Source: an uncultured Clostridia bacterium
Lineage (GTDB): Bacteria > Bacillota > Clostridia > Lachnospirales > Lachnospiraceae
Reading direction: 5' to 3'
Assembly (NCBI GenBank): GCA_946629525.1
Contig: CAMOXU010000006.1
Coordinates: 1-47,037 of the forward strand
Length of the DNA: 47,037 nt
Shown here: positions 1 to 8,471 of the stretch, one piece after another
How the letters are laid out: each line of letters begins with the position of its first letter
Numbering within the stretch: position 1 is the stretch's first letter
Notes under the pieces: generated by a model
Told to the model about the DNA's origin: nothing
Seen by the model: the letters and a program-made list of their open reading frames with translations, nothing else
The model's database searches: none
Made by a program: the position numbers and the translations under genes

Positions 1-1072
1 CGTATCCCTGTGCGGCCTGCCCTGCAGATGCATAGTTTGGCGGAGCGTACCCCTGTGCAGTCCGGTTCTTCTGCGCATACTTTTCGGGACCATACCCCTG
101 TGTGGAATGATCCTGCGTCCTGCTGATTTCTTTCGAATTTCCTTTCCCGACAGAATTTTTCAGTGCGCTGCCATCTTCCGGACTCCGCCGTCCGACAGAG
201 CTCTTAAAAGCGCGGCCGCCCGAAGATCCGGCACTTCCTGTGCTTCCCATGGAACTCTTGAAGGCCCCGGATCTCTCCGGAGCATGTTTTCCGACCGCCT
301 CGTCTAAGCGGCGCATAAGCTCCTCCATGGTCCGGATCCTGTCGGGCGGGTTTACCGCAAGTCCCTTCAGAAGGACCGCCTCCCCGGCGGGCGTGATCCT
401 TGCACCGAGAAGAGACGGGGCTTTTATTTCATCGTAGAAAGCCCTCTTCAGCGCGTCCGGAGGCGTCACTCCGGTGATGCACTTGTAGAGCGTCGCGCAG
501 ACTGCATATACGTCTGTGAACGGACCCTGCTGTTCCTTTCCCGCATACTGCTCATAAGGCGCGTAGCCGGGCTTCACCGTGATCGTCGTCGTGGCGTTTG
601 CCGGCGTGGTGGTGTTCCAGGCGGCTCCGAAATCCAGCAGCTTGATCGTGCCGTCGCTCTGCATGCGGATATTGTCGGGGCTCACGTCCCGGTGGATGAT
701 GCCCTCCGCGTGGAGCTTTCCGAGGATCTGAATGACCGGACGCAGAAGCTCGCAGGCTGCGTCGAATGAGATCGGCCCGCCTTCGGCGATCTTCGCATTC
801 AGGTCGGCGCCGTCCAGATATTCCATGACCATATAGGCTTTGCCGTTGTATTCCAGATAGTCGCGGACATTGACGATGCCGGGCTCACGGGCGAAGCGGG
901 CGAGCGTGCGGGCTTCACGGAGGAATTTTGCTTTCCGGGAAGGCTCGGTATCCGACAGCTCCTTGACGGCGACAGGCATGTCAAGCTTCACGTCCCGGGC
1001 GTACCAGGTCGTCCCAAAGCCGCCTTTTCCGATGATCCGTATGAGTTCGTATCGGTTATTTATAAGCTCCAT
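1..1072 (-). CDS. Ser/Thr protein kinase, N-terminal part (runs off window)
   Basis: This is a Hanks-type kinase starting with ATG at 1072-1070, preceded by GGAGG, and open to the window edge (at least 357 residues seen). Visible kinase motifs are the glycine loop GKGGFG (about 15-20), catalytic Lys37 in AVKEL, HRDVSPDN (127-134), DFG, and a GYAPYEQY activation segment. HRD followed by S instead of K occurs in many clostridial kinases. After about residue 270 the chain becomes a Ser/Gly/Lys linker and then Q-G-Y/P-rich repeats (QGYGPEKYAQ, QGYAPPNYAS) that continue past position 1. The linker resembles those of the other kinases here. A membrane segment and extracellular domain probably follow outside the window. 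Substrates are unknown; FHA proteins in this window are candidate partners. Confidence 0.9.
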   Translation of the reverse strand, partial: MELINNRYELIRIIGKGGFGTTWYARDVKLDMPVAVKELSDTEPSRKAKFLREARTLARFAREPGIVNVRDYLEYNGKAYMVMEYLDGADLNAKIAEGGPISFDAACELLRPVIQILGKLHAEGIIHRDVSPDNIRMQSDGTIKLLDFGAAWNTTTPANATTTITVKPGYAPYEQYAGKEQQGPFTDVYAVCATLYKCITGVTPPDALKRAFYDEIKAPSLLGARITPAGEAVLLKGLAVNPPDRIRTMEELMRRLDEAVGKHAPERSGAFKSSMGSTGSAGSSGGRAFKSSVGRRSPEDGSALKNSVGKGNSKEISRTQDHSTQGYGPEKYAQKNRTAQGYAPPNYASAGQAAQGY

Positions 1073-1127
1073 GTCTGCCTCCAACTGTATCGGTGAATGA
1101 AAAATGATGCAAAGCCTCTAACTATAA

Positions 1128-1156
1128 ATTATAATGCAAGCCCCTATAGTCTTCAA
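1128..1156 (-). promoter_or_regulatory. Promoter of the 1072 kinase gene
   Basis: On the minus strand TTGAAG (1156-1151) and a consensus TATAAT (1133-1128) are separated by exactly 17 bp. This places transcription start about 45-50 nt before the kinase start codon. Confidence 0.65.
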
Positions 1157-1282
1157 CGGAATTTGAACTTTTGAAAGTGGCGGCAGTCACTGCAAAAAAG
1201 GTGTGTCGTACCCCCGGATCTTGCGGCCGGAACACGGTTTTTTGCCATTGTTTTGCGTTAATACTTTTTCATTTTCGAAATT

Positions 1283-1291
1283 TGTTATAAA
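1283..1291 (+). promoter_or_regulatory. Extended -10 promoter for the first deacetylase
   Basis: TGTTATAAA is an extended -10 element (TG-N-TATAAA) about 65 nt upstream of the 1358 start. No good -35 is visible at 17 bp, as usual for extended -10 promoters. Confidence 0.4.
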
Positions 1292-1357
1292 GTAGAAGAC
1301 AGGAGAATTTCTCGGGCCGGCACGGCCCGGATAGTTTACATGTATGGGGAGGTATTC

Positions 1358-3097
1358 ATGATGGCTGAGGACAGAAACCTTCAGGGCTCTGAGGCTCCGA
1401 AGAAAAAGAAGAAAAGGCCTGCGGAAGGGGATGCGGTCCGGACTCCGAAGCGGGCTGCGGGAACGGCAGCCGGCGGGCAGGCACCACGCCGGACGAGGCA
1501 GTCTTCCGGACAGATGACGGAGGAGGAGCGCGCGGCGAAGGAGCGGGAAGCGCGCAGAAGAGCCCGCGAGAAGCGTGAGCGCGAGAGGCAGGAGAAGCAG
1601 AAGAAAATGATCCTCACCGGGATCATCGTGATCTCCCTGATCGCTCTGCTCGTTGTCATTATCCTCCTTGCGCGGTCGCTCGGAAAAGCAAAAAAGAATG
1701 AGGCCGGCACACCGGCCGCCGCGGTCTCGCAGGAGACGCAGAGCGTACAGACTGCTGACCCGGCCGGGACGGCAGGCAGCGCGGAGAGCACTGCGGCAGG
1801 AGCCGAGGCTCAGCCTGCGGCACAGCCGGAAGCAGCGCCTGCTCCCGCTGACGCAGTCCTTGCGGCTTCGGACAGGATGGCTGCCATGTACGACTACGAC
1901 GGCGCGATCGCGTACATAGAGTCCCAGCCGGGATATGAGACCAATGCGGACTATATGGCCGCGATCCAGCGCTATAACGACACGAAGGCGACCTGCATCC
2001 CGTACGACGTCGAGCAGATCCCGCATGTGTTCTATCATTCGCTCCTCAATGACTCGCGCGGATTCGATCCGGCGATCTCCGGCGATTTCGTCGCAAATGA
2101 CAACAACGCCTGGATGTGCTCCGTCAACGAGTTCAACAATATCACGCAGCAGATGTATGACTACGGCTGTGTCCTCGTCTCGATGCACGACCTCGTGAAC
2201 GAGTATACAGATGAGAACGGGAACGTTCATTTTGAGAAAAATGAAAACCTCATGCTGCCGCCCGGCAAGCACCCGGTCATCATGTCCGAGGACGACCTGA
2301 GCTATTATCACGCATATGAGAACCAGGGCATCGCCTCGAAGCTGGTCCTCGATGAGAACGGCAGGGTGAAGTGCGAATACATCAACGAGAACGGCGAGAC
2401 GCTGGTCGGCGATTACGACGTCGTCCCCCTTCTCTCCAGCTTTATCGATGCACATCCGGACTTCTCCTACCACAACAGGCACTGCACGATCGCTCTGACC
2501 GGCTACAACGGCGTGTTCGGCTACAGGACGGATTCGGTCTACCTTACACGGGATCCGGAGCATCTGGACGCGAACCAGGCGGTCTGGCTGGATCAGCATC
2601 CCGAGTTCAACTTTGATCAGGATGTGGCGGACGCGACGGTCATCGCGGAGGCACTGAAGGCCGAAGGCTATGAGTTCGCGAGCCACACATGGGGACACAG
2701 GCGCGTCAATACGTCCTCCGCGGAAGCGCTGCAGGAGGACAACGAGAAGTGGATGAATACGGTCGCACCGATCGTCGGGGCGACGGACACCATCATCTTC
2801 GCCCACGGCACAGACCTGTGCGGTGCGGAGGATTACTCCTATGACAACGAGAAGTTCGCGTATTTTAAGAGCGTGGGCTATAACTATTACGCCAATGTCG
2901 ACGGAAGCGTACCCGTCTGGACGCAGATCAGAGACAATTATGTCCGCACGGGCAGGATCAATATCGACGGCTTCAGGCTGTATCAGGCGATGACCGGCGT
3001 GCCGAGCGCGGTCGCTGATTTTGAAGCCATCGGCGTTCACGACATCGAGAGCTTCTTTGATCCGACCAGGATCACACCGGTCGTGATCCCGTCATAA
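1358..3097 (+). CDS. Membrane-anchored polysaccharide deacetylase family protein
   Basis: The protein has 579 residues from ATG 1358. An earlier in-frame ATG at 1340 lies ahead of the GGGGAGG ribosome site (1346-1352) and is rejected for that reason. A basic cytoplasmic tail (KKKKKRP) leads to one membrane helix at about residues 80-102, then an Ala/Pro/Glu-rich linker to about 175. The outer domain has NodB-like deacetylase features: FYHSLL, the metal/catalytic DD in MSEDDLSYY, the metal pair in SHTWGH, and a late IIFAHG. The family removes acetyl groups from cell-wall or capsular polysaccharide. The spacing between motifs is longer than in classic PgdA enzymes, so the substrate is uncertain. 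It is followed by a second, more typical deacetylase. Confidence 0.8.
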   Translation: MMAEDRNLQGSEAPKKKKKRPAEGDAVRTPKRAAGTAAGGQAPRRTRQSSGQMTEEERAAKEREARRRAREKRERERQEKQKKMILTGIIVISLIALLVVIILLARSLGKAKKNEAGTPAAAVSQETQSVQTADPAGTAGSAESTAAGAEAQPAAQPEAAPAPADAVLAASDRMAAMYDYDGAIAYIESQPGYETNADYMAAIQRYNDTKATCIPYDVEQIPHVFYHSLLNDSRGFDPAISGDFVANDNNAWMCSVNEFNNITQQMYDYGCVLVSMHDLVNEYTDENGNVHFEKNENLMLPPGKHPVIMSEDDLSYYHAYENQGIASKLVLDENGRVKCEYINENGETLVGDYDVVPLLSSFIDAHPDFSYHNRHCTIALTGYNGVFGYRTDSVYLTRDPEHLDANQAVWLDQHPEFNFDQDVADATVIAEALKAEGYEFASHTWGHRRVNTSSAEALQEDNEKWMNTVAPIVGATDTIIFAHGTDLCGAEDYSYDNEKFAYFKSVGYNYYANVDGSVPVWTQIRDNYVRTGRINIDGFRLYQAMTGVPSAVADFEAIGVHDIESFFDPTRITPVVIPS

Positions 3098-3103
3098 AGA
3101 GAC

Positions 3104-3184
3104 TGCGGCGGACAGCCGCCGCACTATACAGGATGGATCATTGTATACGCGGCGCGGCACATAGGCGGTGTCGGCGCCGCGTAT
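3104..3184. repeat. Two inverted repeats between the deacetylase genes
   Basis: The first is TGCGGCGG/CCGCCGCA (3104-3111 with 3116-3123, 4-nt loop). The second is ATACGCGGCGC/GCGCCGCGTAT (3145-3155 with 3174-3184, 18-nt loop, perfect 11-bp stem). Neither is followed by a T run, so they are not obvious intrinsic terminators. They may be processing sites or protein-binding palindromes. Confidence 0.5.
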
Positions 3185-3265
3185 TCGTGAGACAATGCAC
3201 CATGACACGAACGGCGCAGATAAAGGGCCTGGCGTGCCATGATCAGGAAAGAGGGGGATTGATCT

Positions 3266-4552
3266 ATGGAAAAAGACCGGGATCTGAAAGATCGTTCCAC
3301 AGAAATGAATCAGGAGCTGACGGATGATTTTGCGGAACTGGATCAGGATCTGACAGATGATTTTGCGGAACTGAATCAGGATCCGACAGACGACTTTACA
3401 GAGCTGGATCAGGATCCGGAAGACGAAAGCGAGCCGGAGGAGGATGCTCCTACCTACAGCTTTGTAGAGAAAAAGGGAGAAGGGTCGAAGAAGACCGGCA
3501 AGAAGAAAAAGAAGAAAAAGGTCGACCCGGAGAAAGCTGCGGCGGAAGAGCGTGCAAGACGGCGGGCGGAGAAGCGCGAGGCAGAAAAGCGCGCAAGGCG
3601 GGAACGCATCGGCTCGATCATCATTACCGCCGGGGTCATTCTGATCCTGATTGCTGTCGCCATTTTCGTGCGGAGCTGCGGGAAGGGACAGAATGCAGTA
3701 GAAAGTCAGAGCACGGAAAGTGCCCAGACGGTGCAGGAGGCCGGGAACGGATCTGCCGGAGAGGCAGCCGGGACTGCGGCTCAGTCCGCTGAGGCCGGCA
3801 GCACAGCGCCCGGCGCGGAAGAGAACGTGCCCGCGGCGGATGAGGCGGGAGCGCAGGAAGCGGCTTCCGACAGGAGCTCCTTTGCTGTGGATCCGGGAAA
3901 GACAGACTGGAATTATGACACGGAGAGCGGAGAGAAGACCGTCTATCTGACCTTTGACGACGGCCCGTCCTACCTCACGCCGGCTGTTCTCGACGTGCTG
4001 GATCAGTACGGGGTGAAGGCGACCTTCTTCGTGACCGGACAGAATCCGGAGTATTACGATTATATCGGGGAGGCATTCAGAAGAGGACATACGATCGGAC
4101 TGCACACATACAGCCATGATTACGAGCAGGTCTACGCGTCGGTCGACGCGTATTATCAGGATCTTGGCCAGATCGGCGAGATCGTCGAGGCCCAGATCGG
4201 CTTTGTGCCCTGCTTCATCCGGTTCCCGGGCGGAGCTTCGAATACGATCTCCGCGCATTACTCGCAGGGGATCATGAGCATCCTCTCGGAGGACGTGATC
4301 GCCCGCGGCTACCAGTACTGGGACTGGAACAACAGCGTTGCGGACGGATCCACTGTGACGGTGGAGGAGGTCTGTGCCAATGCGGTCAAGGTCGATCCCA
4401 ACACCATGGTGCTTCTCCTGCACGACGGGAACGGGAAGGATACGACCTGGGAAGCCCTTCCGGGCGTGATCGAACTGCTCACGGATATGGGGTATAATTT
4501 CAAGGCACTCGACCGGGAAGCACCGGTGGTGCATCACTCGGTATTGAACTGA
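3266..4552 (+). CDS. Membrane-anchored peptidoglycan/polysaccharide deacetylase (NodB domain)
   Basis: The protein has 428 residues, with a GAGGGGG ribosome site upstream. The cytoplasmic N-terminus contains about four 11-residue acidic repeats (QDLTDDFAEL type, residues 15-55), then a Lys-rich stretch and one membrane helix at about 112-133. An Ala/Glu linker precedes a NodB domain (about 215-428) with all classic motifs: TFDDGPS, HTYSHDY, RFPGG and LLLHDG. These supply the catalytic Asp, the Asp-His-His zinc site and the catalytic His. The family deacetylates N-acetylglucosamine in cell-wall glycans, which often protects against lysozyme. It lies about 170 nt downstream of the first deacetylase and ends at tandem terminators. 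Confidence 0.9.
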   Translation: MEKDRDLKDRSTEMNQELTDDFAELDQDLTDDFAELNQDPTDDFTELDQDPEDESEPEEDAPTYSFVEKKGEGSKKTGKKKKKKKVDPEKAAAEERARRRAEKREAEKRARRERIGSIIITAGVILILIAVAIFVRSCGKGQNAVESQSTESAQTVQEAGNGSAGEAAGTAAQSAEAGSTAPGAEENVPAADEAGAQEAASDRSSFAVDPGKTDWNYDTESGEKTVYLTFDDGPSYLTPAVLDVLDQYGVKATFFVTGQNPEYYDYIGEAFRRGHTIGLHTYSHDYEQVYASVDAYYQDLGQIGEIVEAQIGFVPCFIRFPGGASNTISAHYSQGIMSILSEDVIARGYQYWDWNNSVADGSTVTVEEVCANAVKVDPNTMVLLLHDGNGKDTTWEALPGVIELLTDMGYNFKALDREAPVVHHSVLN

Positions 4553-4602
4553 GAAAACGGCAGTTCCCGGACTTCTGCCGTAAAATGAAAACAGGATACT
4601 TT

Positions 4603-4621
4603 GGACCGGCGGTCCTTTTTT
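4603..4621 (+). terminator. Intrinsic terminator after the deacetylase
   Basis: GGACC/GGTCC stem with a GGC loop followed by six T. The 4553-4900 gap holds this terminator, a second one, a -10 element and the structured leader of the next gene. Confidence 0.6.
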
Positions 4622-4624
4622 GAT

Positions 4625-4658
4625 CGGAAGCTCCTTCGCGGGGCTTCCGAATTTTTTT
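4625..4658 (+). terminator. Second intrinsic terminator (repeat-family hairpin)
   Basis: CGGAAGC/GCTTCCG arms (4625-4631 with 4643-4649), extended by a TCC/GGG stem around a TTCGC loop, then seven T. Its sequence belongs to the CGGAAG...CTTCCG family seen in other leaders in this window. Confidence 0.7.
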
Positions 4659-4760
4659 GAGGGGGAAGTTCCGCTTCGTACCCTGCGCAGCGCGGCAGGG
4701 ATGCCGAATCCTTCCGGAACGAAAATTGTATTGCAACTTCCGATAAGCCCGGATATGTTG

Positions 4761-4766
4761 TATAAT
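4761..4766 (+). promoter_or_regulatory. Candidate -10 element for the diaminopimelate dehydrogenase gene
   Basis: Consensus TATAAT about 135 nt before the start codon, with no convincing -35 at 17 bp. It is followed within a few bases by TTTTTATCGG, the same arrangement as at 20497. Confidence 0.4.
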
Positions 4767-4789
4767 ATGTTTTTATCGGTTGAATTACG

Positions 4790-4881
4790 ATTACAGGGTT
4801 CGCGAAGCGGCTCCTGTAATATGTTTTTATCGGAAGCTGCGAAGCAGTTTTCGATAAAAAGGCCCTGCGCCGCAGGCGCAG
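4790..4881 (+). repeat. Three-hairpin leader upstream of ddh
   Basis: Hairpin 1 is ATTACAGG/CCTGTAAT (4790-4797 with 4813-4820). Hairpin 2 pairs 4824-4840 with 4844-4860 around a GAA loop (TTTTTATCGGAAGCTGC arm, two mismatches). Hairpin 3 is CTGCGCC/GGCGCAG (4865-4871 with 4875-4881), ending seven bases before the AAGGAGG site. Hairpins 1 and 2 belong to a repeat family also found near 11799, 12301, 13519 and 20506. Confidence 0.6.
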
Positions 4882-4900
4882 CGTATTAAGGAGGATTATT

Positions 4901-5878
4901 ATGAAAGCAGGTATTCTCGGTTACGGCAACCTCGGACGCGGTGTGGAAGCTGCGATCAACAGAAATGAAGACATGGAGCTTGCCGCAGTCTACACAAGAA
5001 GAGACCCGGCAGCTCTCTCGATCTGCACGCCGGGCGCCGCGGTAAAGCATGCAGATGCTCTCGAAGGCGGAAAGGAAGACATTGATGTGCTCATCATCTG
5101 CGGCGGAAGCGCTACGGATCTTCCGGAGATGACTCCGAAATATGCCGGACTTTACAATGTCGTCGATTCTTTTGATACACACGCGAATATCCCGAAGCAT
5201 TTCAGCGCAGTCGACGCAGCTGCGAAGGCGGCAGGCAAGGTCGGCCTCATTTCCTGCGGCTGGGATCCGGGCATGTTCTCACTGAACCGTCTCTACGCAC
5301 ATTCGATCCTTCCGGGCGGCAGAGACTATACATTCTGGGGCAAAGGCGTAAGCCAGGGACATTCCGATGCGATCCGCAGGATCGAGGGCGTTGTCGATGC
5401 GCGCCAGTACACGGTCCCGGTCCCGGAAGCGCTTGACCGTGTGAGAGCGGGTGAGAATCCGGAGCTCACGACACGCGAGAAGCACACGAGAGAGTGCTAT
5501 GTCGTGGCGGAGGAAGGGGCGGATCTCGCCAGGATCGAGAATGAGATCAAGACGATGCCGAACTATTTCGCGGATTATGACACGACGGTGACGTTCATTT
5601 CCATGGAGGAGATGAAGGAGAAGCATGCGGGGCTTCCGCACGGCGGTTCCGTCATTTATTCCGGCGAGACCGGCACGAAGGGCATGAAGCATGTCATCGA
5701 GTACAGCCTGAAGCTCGATTCCAATCCGGAGTTCACGGGTTCCGTCCTCGCCGCGTATGCGAGGGCCGTCGTCCGGCTGAACGCGGAGGGCGTGACGGGC
5801 GGAAAGACAGTCTTCGACATTGCACCGGCCTATCTGTCACCGGTCTCCGGTGAGGAGCTCCGCGCTCACTGGCTGTAA
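4901..5878 (+). CDS. ddh: meso-diaminopimelate D-dehydrogenase
   Basis: The protein has 325 residues, close to the family's usual 320-330, and follows a strong AAGGAGG site. The N-terminus carries a Rossmann dinucleotide motif, GILGYGNLGRG. Later segments match the family, including SCGWDPGMFS, the TFWGKGVSQGHSDA substrate region and the C-terminal AYARAV stretch. The enzyme makes meso-diaminopimelate from tetrahydrodipicolinate, ammonia and NADPH in one step, feeding both lysine and peptidoglycan synthesis. The gene stands alone, with a structured leader in front. No lysine riboswitch core is recognisable there. Confidence 0.95.
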   Translation: MKAGILGYGNLGRGVEAAINRNEDMELAAVYTRRDPAALSICTPGAAVKHADALEGGKEDIDVLIICGGSATDLPEMTPKYAGLYNVVDSFDTHANIPKHFSAVDAAAKAAGKVGLISCGWDPGMFSLNRLYAHSILPGGRDYTFWGKGVSQGHSDAIRRIEGVVDARQYTVPVPEALDRVRAGENPELTTREKHTRECYVVAEEGADLARIENEIKTMPNYFADYDTTVTFISMEEMKEKHAGLPHGGSVIYSGETGTKGMKHVIEYSLKLDSNPEFTGSVLAAYARAVVRLNAEGVTGGKTVFDIAPAYLSPVSGEELRAHWL

Positions 5879-5956
5879 AGAGAAGTTTTCCGTAAAAGCC
5901 TGTCCTGCCGACGGGCCCCGGTAAGATCAGGATCCTGCTGTTCACAAAGCAGTCAA

Positions 5957-6014
5957 GCCCCTCAGGAGTGAGGGGCAGGGGAGCCTTTGCAGGCTTGCCT
6001 GCTTTGGTCCCCTG
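5957..6014. repeat. Paired hairpins after ddh
   Basis: GCCCCTC/GAGGGGC (5957-5963 with 5970-5976) is directly followed by CAGGGGA/TCCCCTG (5976-5982 with 6008-6014), which contains an inner GCAGGC/GCCTGC. There is no T run, so termination of ddh here is only possible. The rest of the 5879-6210 gap holds the sugar-kinase promoter. Confidence 0.4.
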
Positions 6015-6104
6015 TACAAAACCCCGCCGGACTTCCTGTGCGACAAAAAATCTGCTTTTTTAAGTATTATTGCACAGAAAACATGGATAAACAGGGCGCT
6101 CTGA

Positions 6105-6113
6105 TGGTATAAT
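6105..6113 (+). promoter_or_regulatory. Extended -10 promoter of the sugar kinase gene
   Basis: TGGTATAAT is a perfect extended -10 about 97 nt before the start. The 17-bp position for a -35 (6085-6090) is not consensus. Confidence 0.6.
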
Positions 6114-6210
6114 GAACACAGCTTACTTTATCGGATAAGGAAGTGGATGCCGCGGCGCTTCAAAGGGCCCGGGATCCTCAGATTTTCTAAATGAAAGGTG
6201 GTAGAGCAGG

Positions 6211-7206
6211 ATGGGCATTGAAAAAAAGTATGATGTTACGGCACTGGGCGAGCTCCTTATTGATTTCACAGAGAGCGGACTTTCGGAACAGGGAAACAAG
6301 CTTCTCGAGGTAAATCCGGGCGGAGCCCCCTGCAATGTTCTGGCGATGCTGAATAAGGCCGGCAGGAAAGTCGCTTTCGTCGGCAAGGTCGGCAATGATA
6401 TGTTCGGAAGAATGCTGAAGGCGAGAACAGAGGAACAGGGGATCGACATGAGCGCGCTCATGATGGACGATGTTATCCACACGACGCTGGCCTTTGTAGA
6501 GAAGCTTCCGGACGGAGACAGAGATTTCTCGTTCTACCGCAAGCCGGGCGCAGACATCATGCTTACGAAAGAGGAGGTCATCGAGCATAAGGATGTGATC
6601 GAAGGCGCGAAGATCTTCCATTTCGGAACGCTCTCCATGACTGACGAAGGCGTCGAGGCTGCTACGATCGAAGCTCTGCGGATCGCGAAGGAGAGCGGAT
6701 GCATCATTTCCTTCGATCCGAATCTTCGCCCGCCTCTCTGGGATTCCGAGGAGAAGGCAAAGGAAAAGATTGCGTACGGTCTCTCCCAGTGCGATGTGCT
6801 GAAAATCTCCGACAACGAGATCACATTCATGACCGGCGAGGAAGATCTGGACGCCGGGATCCACAAGATCATTGAGGAGTATAAGATCCCGCTCGTGTTC
6901 GCGACCTTCGGGCCGAACGGCAGCAAGGCTTACTGTGACGGGGTCGAGGTCTTTGAGGAAGGCTTCCTGAATCCGCGCACGATCGAGACGACAGGAGCCG
7001 GAGACACATTCTGCGCGAGTGCGCTTCATCACGTGCTGAAGTATGGCCTCAAGATGGATGCGGCACAGCTGAAGGAGCTCCTGACCTTTGCCAACGCGGC
7101 TGCTTCCCTCGTCACGACGAGAAAGGGCGCGCTCTGCGTGATGCCGACGCCGGAAGAGGTCCTTAAGTATATCAAGGTCTCCGGAAGGAAGCTGAGAGAG
7201 AACTGA
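6211..7206 (+). CDS. PfkB-family carbohydrate kinase, probable fructokinase
   Basis: The protein has 331 residues, with AAAGGTGG upstream. It opens with VTALGELLIDF and has the PfkB motif 1 region (NPGGAPCNVLAMLNKAG, then FVGKVGNDMFG). PfkB motif 2 is TTGAGDTFCAS, with catalytic base Asp265. SFDPNLRPPLW is typical of fructokinases and 2-keto-3-deoxygluconate kinases. The likely reaction is ATP-dependent phosphorylation of fructose to fructose 6-phosphate. No sugar transporter or sucrase sits next to it, so the substrate call rests on sequence resemblance alone. It is monocistronic, with its own promoter and a strong terminator. Confidence 0.85.
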   Translation: MGIEKKYDVTALGELLIDFTESGLSEQGNKLLEVNPGGAPCNVLAMLNKAGRKVAFVGKVGNDMFGRMLKARTEEQGIDMSALMMDDVIHTTLAFVEKLPDGDRDFSFYRKPGADIMLTKEEVIEHKDVIEGAKIFHFGTLSMTDEGVEAATIEALRIAKESGCIISFDPNLRPPLWDSEEKAKEKIAYGLSQCDVLKISDNEITFMTGEEDLDAGIHKIIEEYKIPLVFATFGPNGSKAYCDGVEVFEEGFLNPRTIETTGAGDTFCASALHHVLKYGLKMDAAQLKELLTFANAAASLVTTRKGALCVMPTPEEVLKYIKVSGRKLREN

Positions 7207-7233
7207 GATAAAGAACGGCAACAGAATTTGCGG

Positions 7234-7265
7234 CCGGGACTGCGTGAATGCAGTCCCGGTTTTTT
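7234..7265 (+). terminator. Strong intrinsic terminator of the sugar kinase gene
   Basis: Perfect 10-bp stem CCGGGACTGC/GCAGTCCCGG (7234-7243 with 7250-7259), 6-nt loop, then six T. Confidence 0.9.
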
Positions 7266-7322
7266 CATCTCATTCCGCAGCATGCAGAGAAAAAGGCTCT
7301 TTCCTTTAAGCCCGGAGTTCAG

Positions 7323-7328
7323 TATAAT
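7323..7328 (+). promoter_or_regulatory. Candidate -10 of the lipoprotein gene
   Basis: Consensus TATAAT 72 nt before the start codon. The -35 region (7300-7305) is weak. Confidence 0.45.
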
Positions 7329-7400
7329 ACACTGTATATGCGGATTTCACGATGAGTTTCGCAGATGCCTGTACATGCTTAACATGCAAGGAGAACGGTC

Positions 7401-8354
7401 ATGAAAAAGTCTCTGAGAAGAATTGCCGCTGTTCTGATTTCCGCCGCGATTATGGGAAGTCTTCTGTCGGGCTGCTCCATAAAGGAGCTGATCCTCAAAG
7501 ACGGAGCGACGGAAGTGACTCCGACGCCGTCTGTCACACCGACGCCGACGCCCACGGCGGAACCTACACCGACCGCATCGCCGACCCCTACGGCGGAGCC
7601 GACACCGGAGGTCTATAATTTCGGGAACAGCACAGCCTATGTCAGCCCGATGGGATATCAGATCACGATCCCAGAGAGCTGGAATGACCGGTACACGGTC
7701 GAGAATACGGAGAACGGAGATGTATTCCGGTGCAGGCTCTGCGTGGAGAACGGGCAGGACGGGACGCTTCTGACCATCGTCGACAGCAGCAAGATCAATA
7801 ATGCGACAGACATCGACGGTTCCGTGATCACGATCAAGACGAATGACACTTTGAAAACGATCGCGATGCTCAGCACCGGCAACAGCCTGACGGCAATCGT
7901 GCCCGGTGACCGTCCCTATGATATGACGATCAGCGAGCTTGAGACGGAATATCAGGATCTTGCGAAGTACCTTCCGCAGATGATCGAGACTGGTTCCGCA
8001 GTGCGGGCGGCGTCCTCTGACACACCGGCGGCACCGGCTGCCGGAACAACGGCTCCCGGAAGCCAGGAGAACCCTGCACCTGCGCCGACAGAGGCAGCGG
8101 AGCGGACCGGAGGAATGATCACCGTGGAGCAGGCAATTTCCATAGGCGAGAGTTACTGGGGCCATTACTCCGGGGAGACTTATGAGGACAACGGATATCC
8201 GATGTACTATTCGATCGAGATCGAATCCGTCCCGGATTCTCCGGATGGATCCTACACCGTGAATCTTATAGCGAACGGCCAGGACGGCGGTGCGTGGACG
8301 GCCGGACAGATCACGGTCTCGGCGGCGGACGGCCAGGTACTGTGGGGATGGTAA
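7401..8354 (+). CDS. Lipoprotein of unknown function
   Basis: The protein has 317 residues, with AAGGAG eight bases upstream. A lipoprotein signal peptide ends in the lipobox LLSGC (Cys25), so the mature protein is probably anchored on the outer face of the membrane. A Thr-Pro-Glu/Ala linker (about 38-72) resembles linkers in the other surface proteins here. The first globular part (about 73-200) begins GYQITIPESW, recalling PsbP/MOG1-like lipoprotein folds, but I cannot assign it. A second Ala/Pro linker leads to a C-terminal domain of about 80 residues (ITVEQAISIGESYWG...) that may be PepSY-like. Its function is unknown. Confidence 0.8.
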   Translation: MKKSLRRIAAVLISAAIMGSLLSGCSIKELILKDGATEVTPTPSVTPTPTPTAEPTPTASPTPTAEPTPEVYNFGNSTAYVSPMGYQITIPESWNDRYTVENTENGDVFRCRLCVENGQDGTLLTIVDSSKINNATDIDGSVITIKTNDTLKTIAMLSTGNSLTAIVPGDRPYDMTISELETEYQDLAKYLPQMIETGSAVRAASSDTPAAPAAGTTAPGSQENPAPAPTEAAERTGGMITVEQAISIGESYWGHYSGETYEDNGYPMYYSIEIESVPDSPDGSYTVNLIANGQDGGAWTAGQITVSAADGQVLWGW

Positions 8355-8471
8355 ATCTTCACAGACAGAACCATGGCGGAACCGGTCATCCGGAAGGAGC
8401 CCGGCTGCGATGCGAGGCAATGACATCCGTCAGGATGATCAGATATGTTTTAAAAGAGGAGAAGTATTATT

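Noticed and set aside
1187-3040. 617-residue open frame on the minus strand
   Set aside because: It lies opposite the deacetylase in high-GC DNA, has no ribosome site or recognisable domain, and has a composition typical of antisense shadows.
4773-4900. Lysine riboswitch upstream of ddh
   Set aside because: The leader is too short and lacks the conserved core; only simple hairpins are visible.
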